Source: Megalonaias nervosa (Eukaryota; Mollusca; Bivalvia; Unionida; Unionidae). From it: a stretch of DNA of 64,000 nt. The DNA lies in contig JAECUM010006673.1 in NCBI GenBank assembly GCA_016617855.1, positions 1 to 64,000 of the forward strand, given 5' to 3'. The notes under the pieces were generated by a model that did no database searches, was not told where the DNA came from, and was given only the letters and a program-made list of their open reading frames with translations. Below are positions 11,592-23,658 of this stretch, piece after piece. The translations under genes and the position numbers were made by a program. Positions within the stretch are counted from its first letter, which is position 1. The number at the start of each line of letters is the position of its first letter.

Positions 11592-11806
11592 TCATTATCT
11601 AGTACTCAGCAATCTGATTCAAGTCCGATCTATCCAGTCCCACGTTATCATGTCATTATCTAGTGCTCAGCAATCTGATTCAAGTCCAGTCTATACAGCC
11701 CCACATTATCATGTCATTATTTAGTACTCAGCAATCTGATCTAAGTCCGATCTATACAGTCCCACGTTATCATTTCATTATCTAGTACTCAGCAATCTAT
11801 ACAGCT
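11592..11806. repeat. 61-bp tandem repeat, about 3.5 copies
   Basis: The unit beginning TCATTATCTAGTACTCAGCA starts at 11592, 11653, 11714 and 11775, an exact 61-bp period; the last copy is truncated. Confidence 0.9.
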
Positions 11807-12660
11807 GTTGAGATCTGAGAAACACGAATACAAGCTAACGTTTTGGAGACATTTGGAATTCGCGGTCCATTTATTTTTAGTAGTCTATCAGATAAAGCGT
11901 TGCATTTCTTGTTAGGGAGAGCTACCGATAGTTATAATATGTTCCGGATGACGTGTCTCACATTCTGAAATTTGAAAGTTGTGACGTTTATGGTGAATCA
12001 CAGAGATCTGATTTCAGTCAGATTAGATGCACAGGAAAGTATTTTTATTTAACAATAATAACTACATATTCTACAAATTCAAACAGAATTACCAAGTCAT
12101 GATTTGTTTAAACAAATCTCACGATGTTGAACATTTATCGAGCAGTAACTTCAGTTAAGCAGAAAAAAAAAGAAATAATAAATATAACCTGCAACTGACA
12201 ATAACTTAACATACTATTACAAAAATACACGTGATTAGGAAAAGCTGCATACTGAGAATATGGATTTTGAACACCACCAAAGCGGACAATGTTTCACCGA
12301 AGTACACCAATTTTGAATGACTCCATTAAATATTGCAGTAAGTATACAAGGTTTCACATATAACGCGGTTTCTGTGTGCGTTGTAAGTAATCACAGTTTT
12401 ATTAAATTTAAAAATATTGTTTTAAATCAAAATTTAAAAATTATATTTTTTTTTAAAAGAATCAGTATTCAGTAATATAATATATTAAAACAATATTAAC
12501 GTTCATCTGATTATATAAAATACCATAATCTTGTGATGTTGATTATTTCATAGTGGTAAGAACGAGATAATACTTTCTACTAGCTGTTTCATTTATGACT
12601 CATATATTTTGAATTAGTACACATTAGAGAAGTGAACAATCGCCCCCTCTCTCTTTAATT
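11807..12660. other. Gene-free AT-rich stretch
   Basis: No coding, RNA or repeat signature beyond A/T runs seen. Confidence 0.5.
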
Positions 12661-12672
12661 AAATGTTATATC

Positions 12673-12750
12673 CTTGGTCCAATGGTGTAATGGCTAGCAC
12701 TAACAAGTCTGCTATCAGAATTCTGCAATTCGTAATTGCTGACAGCTCTG
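12673..12750 (+). repeat. tRNA-Gln-like SINE head or tRNA pseudogene
   Basis: The sequence GGTCCAATGGTGTAATGGCT then AGCACT matches the acceptor and D-arm of eukaryotic tRNA-Gln, including a good A box. The anticodon arm is disrupted and the B-box region (AATTCGTAATTGC) is degenerate, so no functional tRNA is expected. A related head lies at 45331. Confidence 0.45.
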
Positions 12751-13020
12751 TTTAAAGCAGTGCGTGTCATCTTTGTGAGTATATAATTCATTAACAGTTA
12801 ATAAACGATCATCATATATTGTGTGCTATCGTATTTAATTTAATAATTTCTTCAAATTTATATATTGTAAATTTTTGCTGTATGCCAAAATAATGAAGAA
12901 GCGCCAGGGAATTTTTTTTTTTTTTTTTTGGATACGACTTTTTCCTGTGAGTAATTGAGATAAGTAAAGCGTTGATTCCAAGCCAATAAGTCAGAAAACA
13001 CTGTATGCATGATACTTGGC

Positions 13021-13027
13021 ACATTAG

Positions 13028-13058
<31 letters not shown>

Positions 13059-13080
13059 GATGAAGGAGGATGGAAGGTAA

Positions 13081-13149
<69 letters not shown>

Positions 13150-13150
13150 G
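13021..13150. repeat. (GATA)n and (TA)n microsatellites
   Basis: GATA repeats at about 13026-13062 and a pure (TA)n tract at about 13083-13147, which directly precedes a SINE-like repeat. Confidence 0.95.
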
Positions 13151-13455
13151 ACAGAACGGAAAGTGATATCCCTAGATTCTATAGAAGAATGCTTGATAAT
13201 AGTAGGCAGAATTAATATTTAATACAAATAATAATTTCATACAGGCTAGAGAATTTTTAATTCGTACTCTACGGAGATTCGAATCTAGGTCCGCGGGTAA
13301 ACGGCACCCATCGCCTTGCCTCCACACACCAGTCCATATTCCATCACGACTAAGTAGGCATCGCCAAAAAAATGATACAACTGAATCGGTGTTATATGCA
13401 CTCGTGTGTAGCAGACACACTCGCATGACCACCAAGTAATTAATTCTCATCTATC
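13151..13455 (-). repeat. SINE-like dispersed repeat, copy 1
   Basis: About 300 bp shared with 13530-13800 and 39180-39415. On the minus strand it carries GATTCGAATCTCCGTAGAG, a B-box-like motif, preceded by ATGGAATATGGACTGGTGTG and followed by TACGAATTAAAAATT. Its far end carries GACAGAACGGAAAGTG. A tRNA-derived SINE is the likely class; an intact A box was not proven. Confidence 0.55.
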
Positions 13456-13529
13456 TACACAGTCAATCCAGATTCCTATGAAAAAAAAATCAAGGTATAT
13501 AGGATTAATTATATAGAATTATAAATATA

Positions 13530-13800
13530 CACCAGACAGAACGGAAAGTGCTTTCCCTGGATTCAATAGAAGAATTCTTGATAATAGTAGGCAGAATCAA
13601 TAGTTAATACAAATAATACTATCAGACAGGTTATAGAATTTTTAATTCGTACTCTACGGAGATTAATTACTAGATCGTCATGCGAGTGTGTCTGCCACAC
13701 ACGAGTGCATATAACACCGATTCAGTCGCATCATTTTTTGTGATGCGTGCTTAGTTGTGACGGAATATGAGCTGGTGTGCGCAGGCAAGGTTATGGATGC
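13530..13800. repeat. SINE-like dispersed repeat, copy 2, half inverted
   Basis: Bases 13530-13665 repeat 13151-13275 in direct orientation. From about 13675, CATGCGAGTGTGTCTGCCAC to ACCGATTCAG is the reverse complement of 13380-13430, and 13750-13800 runs on as the inverted head. The copy is therefore a chimera of one direct and one inverted half, which makes a fold-back with copy 1. Confidence 0.65.
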
Positions 13801-14090
13801 CGTTTACCTGTATGATAGTATTATTTGTTATATATATGGATATATACTTAAATGTATTCAATCTTCATTCTGCGAGAAAGAGTGGTTGGGGTTCAGGAAT
13901 ATGCATAATGTACTAGTGTGTATTATTTTTTCAAAAGAATTTTTGCTGGACATAATCGTCAATTGTTTGCTATTCTTTAGTTAGTATCTTTATTATTATT
14001 TTGTGGCTAATTGTCGGTTAAAAGCAGGTTTTGCCAGTTTTCGCCTCGAATAGTTGCAGACTACAGAACACTAGGTCCATTTAGGGATAA
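13801..14090. other. Gene-free spacer
   Basis: A 75-residue frame here starts inside the SINE and has no recognisable motif. Nothing else seen. Confidence 0.4.
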
Positions 14091-14385
14091 TTACGTGGTG
14101 GTTGTTACAATGACTTGTCATAATTACGTTGTGGTTGTTACATTTACTTCTCATAAGTACTTAGTGATTGTTACATTTTAGTTGTAATTACTTGGTGGTT
14201 GTTACATTTTTGTTGTAATTACATTGTGGTGGTTTTAAAATTTTTGTTGTAATTACGCGATGGTTGTTACAATTGTTGTCGTAATTACGTGGTGGTTTTG
14301 TTGCATTTTTGGTCGTAATTAATTGGTGGTTGTTACCATTTTTGTCGTAATTACGTGCTGGTTGTTGCACTAACTTCGATGCAAT
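14090..14385. repeat. Minisatellite, unit about 30-35 bp
   Basis: About nine diverged units built on GTAATTACGTGGTGGTTGTT with variable spacer (ACATTTTTGTT). The minus-strand frame across it is a by-product (NYDKNGNNH-type repeat). Confidence 0.85.
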
Positions 14386-14639
14386 GTATCTATGGTAGTC
14401 AAGAAGTTCACTCGCATTCCATCATTTTTTCTTCCTGAATTGAGTCAGTAACTGACTGAAAAACGTAAAATCCACAGACATGATGTCTCTGTTTGCAAAA
14501 TAAAGACAAAAGCAGTACTATTAAGTTCCTCCTTTTGATTTCAGTGATAGTAAAAGACCAGACAATACAAATTTTCTTCAAGTTAATCCATTTCAGGTAA
14601 GGTAACAGCTGCAAAAGGGGCGACAAAACGGGAGAAAAA

Positions 14640-14714
14640 CTCTCTCTGTCTCTCTATCTCTCTCTCTGTCTCTGTGTCTCTCTGTCTCTGTCTCTCTCTC
14701 TCTCTCTCTCTCTG
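14640..14714. repeat. (CT)n microsatellite
   Basis: Interrupted CT/TCTG tract. Confidence 0.95.
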
Positions 14715-15289
14715 ATAACAAACGTGTCCTAACAAGCTATGGCTAGCATTCTGGGCTCTTACCCTAACAATCCGAATTCAAACATCTCGGTGGGACCTTC
14801 TTATTATTGTGTGCGCACATGGTCATTGTTTATGTATGTAAGCATAACAGGCAACCACGTCATTTCCGTTGAAACTGCTGATATTGAATCTGGTAATTTA
14901 CTCAGGAACATAAAACTTATCTAAAATATTTTACCCGAATGATATAAAGATCCTACATACAAATATGACCCACGGCCCCCAGTTACGACACACTGGATAG
15001 AATACAATACAGCAATCAGCATGCACTGAGATTATCTGATGTGTTACCCAAGCCAAGTTCAGTTGGAAGAAAAAAATAAAATGGTTGTTTTACAAGGCAT
15101 GGCTGTGGCAGTATTTTTCCCGCATTGTTTTAACGATCTAGGAAAGGTGTGATACATATATCTTCATTCTGAGTGCGTAGCAAGCAACTGACAAGGCAAA
15201 TCAGCACATCTATGTGTGTTAGACAAGTAATAAAGTACTTGGAAAACAGTTCATCATACACCGCGTTTTAGAAAATGCACAATTTAATG
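14715..15289. other. Gene-free stretch
   Basis: A 61-residue frame at 14739 has no recognisable feature. Nothing else seen. Confidence 0.4.
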
Positions 15290-16260
15290 AAGGCAATTAC
15301 AATTTTACAATTATTACGGTACAATCTTACAATTAATGCGGTTCAATTTTATAATTAATCCGTTACAATTTTATAATTAATGCGGTACAATTTTACAATT
15401 AATATCGTACAATTTTACAATTAATACGGTACAATTTTACAATTCATACGGTGCAATATTGTAATTAATACGGTACAATTTTTCAATTATTGCGCGACAG
15501 TTTTACAATTAATGCGGTACAATTTTATAATTGATGAGGTAAAATTTTATAATTAATGAGGTAAAATTTTACAATTAATACGGTACAATGTTACAAGTAA
15601 TGCGGTACAATTTTATAAATAATACGGTACAATTTTACAATTAATGTGGTGCAATTTTATAATTAATAAGGTACAATTTTATAATTAATATGGTACAATT
15701 TTACAATTGTTGCGCTACAATTTTACAATTAATGCTGTACAATTTTATAACTAATACGGTACAATTTTATAATTAATGCGATACAATTTTATAATTAATG
15801 CGGTACAATTTCACAGTTAATACGGTACAATGTCACAATTAATAAGGTACAATTTTTTATTAATCTGGTACCATTTTACAATTAATGTGGTACAATTTTA
15901 TAATTAATAAGGCACAATTTTATAATTAATACGGTACAATTTTACAATTATTGCTGTACAATTTTACAATTAATGCGGTACAATTTTATAATTAATCCGG
16001 TACAATTTGACAATGTGGTACAAATTTTATAATTAATAAGGTACACTTTTACAATTAATATGGTACAATGTTACAATTAATGCGGTACAATTTTATAATT
16101 AATCCGGTACAATTTGACAATGTGGTACAATTTTATAATTAATAAGGTACAATTTTATAATTAATACGATACAATTTTACAGTTAATGAGGTACAATTTT
16201 ACAATTAATGCGGTACAATTTTACAATAAATGCGGTACAATTTTGCAATTAATACTGTAA
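15290..16260. repeat. 22-bp AT-rich satellite, about 44 units
   Basis: A near-continuous array of CAATTTTATAATTAATGCGG plus TA, period 22 bp. The variable positions are mainly TATA/TACA and the GCGG/ACGG/AAGG step. Some stretches show a higher-order pattern: a segment with CCGGTACAATTTGACAATGTGG recurs at about 15994 and 16101. No frame is open. Confidence 0.9.
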
Positions 16261-16700
16261 AGAACAGGAACGATGCAAACATTTACAAGTACTTGGTACA
16301 TAACATTGTTTAAAGTTTCTGAAACAAATGCAATCATTCTATCCATGTAAGAATTTGGATCACACACTTTGATCTCAAAATTAATTTGAAAGGTTAGCAA
16401 TATTCATTTTACACTAGGCCGTGAATCACTGGATTTTCCAAAGTAAAATAAATCTGATTATTCGCTGAAGTGAATTAAGAGAAATGATTTCACTATCGCG
16501 TTGATATCGAGATAACCGTGAAATTCAGGTTGCTCTTAGATGCTTACATGGCCGAGTAGTCAAATGGTTGCCTACCGGTACAAACGACTGCAGTTCAATT
16601 AAAAAGTTAAGTGAATTATTTGTTCACTTGGCTTATTCTACAGCATCAGGAGACTGAACTGAAGTTCTGGTCAAAGAAAACTTTATTTACGCACTGGTAG
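16261..16700. other. Gene-free stretch with a weak tRNA-like trace
   Basis: ATGGCCGAGTAGTCAAATGG at 16549-16568 resembles a tRNA-Ser/Leu D-arm, but no B box follows at the right distance. Otherwise nothing seen. Confidence 0.35.
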
Positions 16701-17640
16701 AGTCGGATATGCGACTTCGCATTAAAAAGGCACAACCAGAAAGTTTAAATGATGACATACGGCAAGGCGTTGAATTTAAAAACTTTGATCACTCAGAAAC
16801 AACAGCGCAAGGGTAATCGTAGCTACTATTGTCAGTTAGGAACCGATGGAAACGAACGGAAGGAATTATCAGAATCACTAGATGTGGAGCATGTGCTGGC
16901 TCCGCTGAAACCGGTGATCGGACAGCTCCATGACGAAATAATCATCTTTAGAAAGTCGCCTGATGGCGACGAAATCCAGGTACTAACATTAGAGCGCATT
17001 GGTATAAAAATGCTAACTCTAAATCCCTGACTCGCGTTAAATGTTTTAAATGTGTCCAGAGGGGACATATTAAGAAAATTTGTTAAGAATCAAATCTGAG
17101 CAAGGTGATAACAAAATACAAAAGGCCCAGCTACAGCCGGCTCCGCGCTGAGGTTGCGCAGGCGCCAGGGCTGACGCCGCGACAGTCATCGAAACCGATA
17201 TTGGGAAAAAGACCATAACTAGGGCATTCTGTCGGAGTCCATTCTGTGGCTACCGAGGCAGGAATGTATGTAACAGCCAGCATCCAAGGTCTCAATAACA
17301 AGCTTTTGATTGATACTCTAGCGACCATCACTCAGGGTTTTGAGAAAATATATTGGCGAATCCCTATTCAGAACTGAACTCAACTCAGCACAGCTAAACA
17401 AGATATTGTCTCTGCTGGAGGTACCATTGCTGGCGCTTTAAGGATAAACAAGTTTTACTTTTGTTTTAGGCGGTAATCTTTACTTAAGGAAAGAAGTGGT
17501 TGCAGGGATCATACGTCTGAACTTTATGAAGAACACCAGTGCATCAATAGATGTTGTCTCAACGGCATATTTAAGACTGGCGACAAGTCGTTGCCCGTCT
17601 CCTTCGAAGGAAAGCTGGAGCCTTAACCTCATCTTTCACC
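16700..17640 (+). pseudogene. Gag-protease fossil of a Ty3/gypsy-like LTR retrotransposon
   Basis: The frame at 16749-17030 (93 residues) leads into 17042-17083, which reads CFKCVQRGHIKKIC: a perfect CX2CX4HX4C nucleocapsid zinc knuckle, ended by a stop. Further on, GMYVTASIQG and KLLIDTLATIT (17260-17330) match a retroviral-type aspartic protease, followed by YWRIPIQN, an AGG-like segment and NFMKNTSASIDV near 17520-17555. The catalytic triad is DTL at 17312-17320 instead of DTG/DSG. Frames shift between blocks and stops are frequent, so it is inactive. No reverse transcriptase or integrase was found downstream. Confidence 0.65.
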
Positions 17641-18035
17641 TCATGGAATCAAACAAACAATTGATAAAGCATATTCAGCTAGAAACAAATTAAAACTGGA
17701 GGAAAAACTTAACTAAGTTAAAACCATACAAAGACTCTCAGTAGGCGATAAAACTGATTAAAGTAGGACCAAAACAAATTGAATAGGCGACAATATAAGA
17801 AACAACCTTCCAGATGGATGTCTTTAAAACGTCGTTGGGACCTGTTTATACAGCAAAGATGTCTGTCTTGCGCAGGGTTGAAGCCATTCCAATAAAAACT
17901 GAACCAGGGGGTGGGAGATGGGGAGAGGGCTTCGGTTTACAGCCCAAGTAGGGGCATGTACCAGCCTGTACGCCAGCTGGAGCCTTACCCTCATCTTTCA
18001 CCACAGGGAATCAAATAAACAATTAATCCTTATCT
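17612..18035 (+). repeat. Direct repeat of about 60 bp flanking the fossil's 3' part
   Basis: AAGCTGGAGCCTTAACCTCA at 17612 and CAGCTGGAGCCTTACCCTCA at 17977, each followed by a matching CATCTTTCACC...GGAATCAAA segment and an AACAATT stretch, are about 360 bp apart. They may be internal element repeats or a local duplication. Confidence 0.6.
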
Positions 18036-18570
18036 CTGCCATAGGAAAAAGAGAAAAATTTAACAAAAACAAAAACATTCAACACCATATAACGCCACCT
18101 AACATCCAATAATCGCGGCGGTTCAATATAAGATACAATACTCCAAAACCCACAAATTATAACCGCGCAAGATAGAAACATATTCACATGAAAATAAACC
18201 CTCCTCCTAACCCCAATCACCCTCCTTGCCAACTAACCCTATTTAGGCATGCAAAATAACAATAACTAGAGCGAGAGAGTTCCCCCCTCCCTTTTTATCT
18301 CTTTCTAAAAAAAAACAAAAAACAAAAAAAACAAAAAAACAAACAAATCAAGCATATATAGATATATATTTCTACTTTTTCTAACTCGAACACTAATCTA
18401 CTTTCTCCATCTCTAACGCTGGTGATGGTACTAGGTTTAAATCTACTTTCTCTAACTCTAACAATGGTGATGATACTAGATTTAAAGTCCAAGGAGTAAC
18501 AGATCAACATTCTACAATTAAACAAAATGATAAAACCCACACATATGGCACCAAACAAAACAAAATGTGT
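18036..18570. other. Gene-free stretch with A-rich run
   Basis: A-rich run with C interruptions at 18305-18345, and a short diverged duplication of CTACTTTCTCTAACTCTAAC near 18395-18465. No gene seen. Confidence 0.45.
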
Positions 18571-18574
18571 AAGG

Positions 18575-18930
18575 TCTAAAGTCTAGACCATCACGGTCCC
18601 ACTGCATAATGCAGTAAATAATTATTCCCACGACCTAACACAGATCCAAACTTACATCTGGCCCTGAAACGAACCTAAGAGTATAAGGTGGTCAAAAGTC
18701 CAGACCATCAGGGGCCCACTGCACAATGCGATAACTAATTACTCTCACGCTCTAACATAGATCCAAACTTCTGGCCCTAAAAAACTAACCTAAGAATATA
18801 AGGTGGTCATAAGCCCTGACCATCAGAGTCCCTGTGCACAACACGCGACAGCTAAGAACCCTACCCGTAACCCTTAGACAATATAAGGTGGCTACAGATC
18901 CATAGCCATCAGACCCAGCTACACAAAGTG
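18575..18930. repeat. Tandem repeat, unit about 118 bp, three copies
   Basis: TATAAGGTGGTC...AGACCATCA...CCCACTGCACAATGC...AGATCCAAACTT recurs with starts near 18579, 18698 and 18813 and a decayed fourth at about 18895. Confidence 0.75.
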
Positions 18931-20237
18931 GCAAAAAAACCCACCATGTTAAGCATAGGACACAACCAATTCAATTGTACTAACAAAAGCCAACAAAAGT
19001 ACAAAGTTATCATTTCAAAAATCATGTGTGAGACGAACACTTTACCTTTGGCAATAAAACTTTTCTTAAAAATTTCATACCCTGGACCACAGGAGCGACC
19101 AGAAGGGGCCAAGGCGCCACCCACACCGGGTCCAATTCCTTCTTTTCCACCACCTGATATAAACTGGCACCTGCGGTAGAAACACTAAACTACAAGCATG
19201 AGCGTGGGCTGGGGCTATTCCCACTCATGATAATATTAAATACAGGTCGAACGGGACTTTTTGTCCCTCAACCTGCCTGCTTAAATTAAATATCACTCTT
19301 TGAGTGAATTAAAGAGTGGGTGATGTGGCTCTAATTCCTTCACTCACGTGAAATTAAATAATGCGCTGTGCGCACATTAATTACTCGTACATGGCCAGTT
19401 GGTCGCACACGAGGATAATTCAACTTAAGTAAGTAAGTAAGCTAGTTAGAGATTGTAATGAGTATCGGCCTCAGAGAACGGAGACGAGATAAGCAGTAAA
19501 TCATGAAAATAATCGTGAGGTAATTTTTTAATAAATAGGCTAGAGGTGATGTGCCTGGAGAAGGCATTCCACGACTCTAGCAATCCTCTAGGCGACAAAG
19601 GGAATCGTTGTTTTTATCTTCTTCGCATTGGCAAGAAAATTTGTCGGGCTCCGAAACCAGTCTGTTAGTAACAACAGATTACGAACATTTCGCTACCAAA
19701 GTTGTAAGTATTTCTTTATGCTCGCCACCTTACACGTCACAAAAGCAATAACAATTTACACATATCATAAATCATTCATATTTATATTTGAAGATTACGT
19801 TACATGTATTAGCATATGCATTGCAAAATTAACTAGGTCATCTTTATTTTGTCCTGTCTAAAAGGTAACATCATATTTCCATAAATTCAAGAGTTACTTC
19901 AAATGTAGTGTAAGAATTGCAGTTTGTTACAATAACACACAATTATCCTGTGTATCTATTAACGGCTTTGATCGGGCATTGGGTAAATATCGAATATATG
20001 TACCAATGAATGAAATAAAACTTAAAAAAAAAAAACTATATCCCATCCAGGAACAAAACAATTCAGTAAGAAAACTTTATACCGACAACATAAATGAACG
20101 AACACGATAAGAAAAGGGTGTATCCTATTACAATATGGTGATAAGATGACGGTTTGGTGTGAAAGTGAATATCGAAGAAGCAACCAGCATCACGAACATT
20201 TCACATAATGATAATCACATCTGGAAAAGAGAAACGC
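18931..20237. other. Gene-free stretch
   Basis: Short open frames (for example 18928-19179, 19628-19861) have no recognisable motif. 19230-19400 has a run of short palindromic words (GCGCTGTGCGCAC) but no clear element boundary. Confidence 0.4.
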
Positions 20238-20585
20238 CTCATTCATCGCATGCCTTATGGATTGATTCCAGTGGCAGAGACTACATTCGTCCAACGCATT
20301 ATGAATTTACACCAGGGACAAAGGTCTCATTCATCACGTGCAGTATGGATTGACTCCAGTGACAAAGGCATAATTCATCCAATGCACTATGGATTGAATC
20401 CAGTGGCAAAGGTTTCATTCATCCAATGCATTATGAAGTGACTCAAATGAAAAAGGCCTCATTCATCCCGTGCTATATAGATTGACTCCAGGGATAAAGG
20501 CGTCATCCATCCCATGCAATATCGATTGACTCCAAAGACAAAGGCATAATTCATCCAATGCAATATAGATTGACTCCATTGTCAA
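20238..20585. repeat. 44-bp tandem repeat, eight copies
   Basis: The unit CATTCATCCAATGCATTATG ... GATTGACTCCAGTG ... CAAAGG repeats at about 20240, 20285, 20329, 20373, 20417, 20460, 20505 and 20549. Copies differ mostly by point changes. Confidence 0.9.
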
Positions 20586-22104
20586 ACAACATACTCGATA
20601 TCCACAGCAAAGCCCATTAGAAGGTTTCTAATTATGACATTTGGTTTGTGCTGTTTTTGACAATGATAAAGAAACAATACAAACCACTGAATTGACTATG
20701 TAAATCTATGACTGATTTATTTGAAGGAATAGTTAATCATAATGGAGATATGCATGACGTAGGCACTAAACTTCAAACGTAGGCACTAAACTCCAAACTG
20801 AGTTCCTTCAAAACGAAATAAAATAGGTACTGGGGTTTCATTCTTCTGAAACTTAAATCAAGTTATTTTAGCAGAATGAAACAATAACTATTAATTTTTT
20901 ATATGAACAAATATTATTCATTCTTTGACTATATTCGATATAAATAGGGGTACGAATGTTGCAAGGTCAAGGTCACTTGTGTCGCTGTTATTCTGCATGC
21001 TACAGTAGTGAGTATAACCTTTTATGTAGATCCTTTTCTCAGCAATAGTAAACTCAAAATATACCAAGAATAAAGAAAGAAATGGGACTGCAGAACTTTT
21101 ACTGTGGCTCGTTACAACAGGTAATGGATATAAGGATTAACATAACACGAGCCTTCTAGTCCTATAATGTAAAATGCCGACACTGATAGTTACGATGGGA
21201 GGATGGGGGAAGTTAGATGCCGCCCCTCCTTAATCGCAACTGTCAGGGTGGATGTCATACTTTGTATGACTATTGGACTACTATAACCATTTCCCGACCG
21301 CTCCAGTGGCCTAATGGTTAGAGCATCCCCTCGGAAGCTGGAGGTCGCCGATTAGAACCCCAACCGAATCATAAACTTATAAAAATGGTACTATCCGCTG
21401 CATCACTTGGCTCTTAGCATTATGAGGTTAGTGTTAGGTGTCAGGATAATGTGACTGTGACTATACACTGCAGACATCTCGGCGATACGACTAAAGTTGT
21501 TAAAGCAACATTTAAAAGAAAACCAACAAAAAAAAAATAACAAACAATAGACACCGTTTGCCGATATTCTAAATTTCCTTTGTAAGGACCCCTCCCCCAG
21601 TAGGCCTAGGCCGTTAATAAACAACAAACAGGATACAACAAATTAAAACTGGTTACCCAAGTGTCTGGACTTTAAAGATTCAATAATGCATCGGCCAAAT
21701 CACGCTGAACCTGTACAAGAAAGCATCAAATTCAACAGTCATTATTATGATTTTGCTTTTGAATTTGATCTTTCTACTCAGAATGCATGTGACCAATGAG
21801 ATAAAATATTTAGACCATGTGCAATTTCAAAACCTTAGATCGGCTACCATTGGTCGAATTATTTCATGCTGATGCAGTTATTACATTGTTGACGGAGACT
21901 CCATTGTTCTAAAATGTATGCCAGAAGACATCAACAAGTATTCATACGCTGAAATAAGGTTCTAAAACTGATATGAAATAGTTTTTTCTCAAAACCAAGA
22001 TAAAAATAAAGGAACTACTAAAATCATAAAGAATTGCATTATAAAAGTTAATTATTCTTTTCCTTTTCTTGCTTTTTTGTCTTTTTTCTGTGCTTATCGT
22101 TGCA
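20586..22104. other. Gene-free stretch with one tRNA-like trace
   Basis: At 21300-21365, CTCCAGTGGCCTAATGGTTA followed by GAGCATC and then GGAGGTCGCCGATTAGAACC has D-arm and T-arm character, like the head of a tRNA-derived SINE. No complete cloverleaf is evident. The rest shows nothing recognisable. Confidence 0.4.
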
Positions 22105-23035
22105 TGGTTATATACATTTAATTTAATTGTTTGTTTGTTAGTTTTAAATTTTTTATTTCATTACATGTTATTGTAATGTAACATTATATGCTGGACTTAA
22201 TCTTGTCCAAAACTGAATTCATTTCTGCTTGACCTCTTTGACTTTTGTTATTTTTTTAAATTTTATTTATGTAAACAACTAATAATAGCTTCATTATTAT
22301 ATATGTGTATGGGCTTATTTTCAGGATTATTATTCAGGTAAACAAGTAGGAGTGAATATGTTGATCAGGGTCGGGATTTTGGAGATTCCTAAGTGACTTT
22401 TATAGGCTATTGTGTTGTAAATAAACAAGGTTCATTATATCGTTCTAGAAGGTTATTTTCCATTAGGTAATGGTTGTTTTTTAGAAACTGCTAATTGTGA
22501 CCTGAGGTCAAGCAGAGAATTATATTATCTTGTGACTGTGAGGATTTTACCAGTCATGCTTTAACATCTAGCACTCTAAGTTTTATTATGTTGTGACTAG
22601 TTTGGGCTGAATTTTTCTTTTGTTCAAATTATTGAATTCAAGTGATTATTTTCTCTGGAAATACAAAAGTGCTCTGACAAAATTCTTGGATAAAGACATT
22701 GACAGAAATTTGTACTGAATTCACACCTGGAATAATATCTCTGTGATTCAACAAGAGACTGTTGACACATCAGCACTTGCAGGTCATAACAGACACGTCA
22801 TCGACTTCCATTTTAAATCTCTTCAGGACTTGAACTGAGTTTTATTCAGGATATTTTAGTACTAGGACTTGTGTCTTTAATTCTTGGATTATTTTTGGAT
22901 TTAATTCACAATACCGAAATTTCTTTTTTCTCATTTTCACTTTGTGTTCTAGGAAATAAATTATTTGTTAATTTGGCAAAGCTTGTTGTCTTCACTCTTT
23001 TCTTTTACTTAATTTAAGGGCTTAGACTCATAACA
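22105..23035 (+). mobile_element. Solo LTR, copy A
   Basis: About 930 bp, starting with a mutated TGGTTATATAC and ending CTCATAACA. It shares with copy B the 5' ATTACATGTTATTGTAATG palindromic segment, the TGTTGACACATCAG segment, and the 3' CTAGGAAATAAATTATTTGT region with an AATAAA signal. No coding sequence. Imperfect 4-bp flanks (GCAT/GTAT). Confidence 0.7.
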
Positions 23036-23570
23036 GTATAAACTGTTCGTTGCTGACTAACATCGCCTACCTATGGCTCTTTGGATGTTGTTTGCTGTGC
23101 GATTCCCACTGGCAGTATTTACCGCAAGATACGCAGAAAAAACGATATTAATCACTTACTTCAACATAAAGGTTAATGTTTCATCGAAGGTTTTCAAATG
23201 CTATCCTTACCAGCAGTGAAGATTTAGAACAATGTATAATTGGCCTGCAGATCTATATTAGCTGTCATGGTTACAAAGGATTCAATACAAGTCAATAGCT
23301 TCTATCTGTTTGTGCGATGTGGTCGTTCACAGCAATGTAGACTCACTTATTTTGCCGTAAACTTTTGCTCGGTTGACGCTTCTGCGTGTGGTCGCTCACA
23401 ACAGTACATTTGTATGATAAAATCAATCCAGAGTTGACGATTGTGATCGTTAATGACAGGTGCTCGCTGATAGCAGAAATCGCGCAAGACGGCGTTTACC
23501 ACATAATAAACAGGATATTATCGTTATAAGAGAAAGCTACAATAAGAATGCAATCTCCAAAATAACGGTT
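23036..23570. other. Spacer between solo LTRs
   Basis: Unassigned; contains two short repeats of GGTCG(T/C)TCACA near 23321 and 23391. No coding similarity to a retroelement interior, so the two LTRs are not the ends of one element. Confidence 0.45.
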
Positions 23571-23571
23571 A

Positions 23572-23615
<44 letters not shown>

Positions 23616-23617
23616 TG

Positions 23618-23658
<41 letters not shown>
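23571..23658. repeat. (AAT)n microsatellite, left part
   Basis: An AAT tract that continues at 24554-24606 on the other side of LTR copy B; the LTR is inserted in it. Confidence 0.95.

Noticed and set aside
12673..12750. Functional tRNA-Gln gene
   Set aside because: Anticodon and T arms do not pair and the B box is damaged; same for 21300 and 45331.
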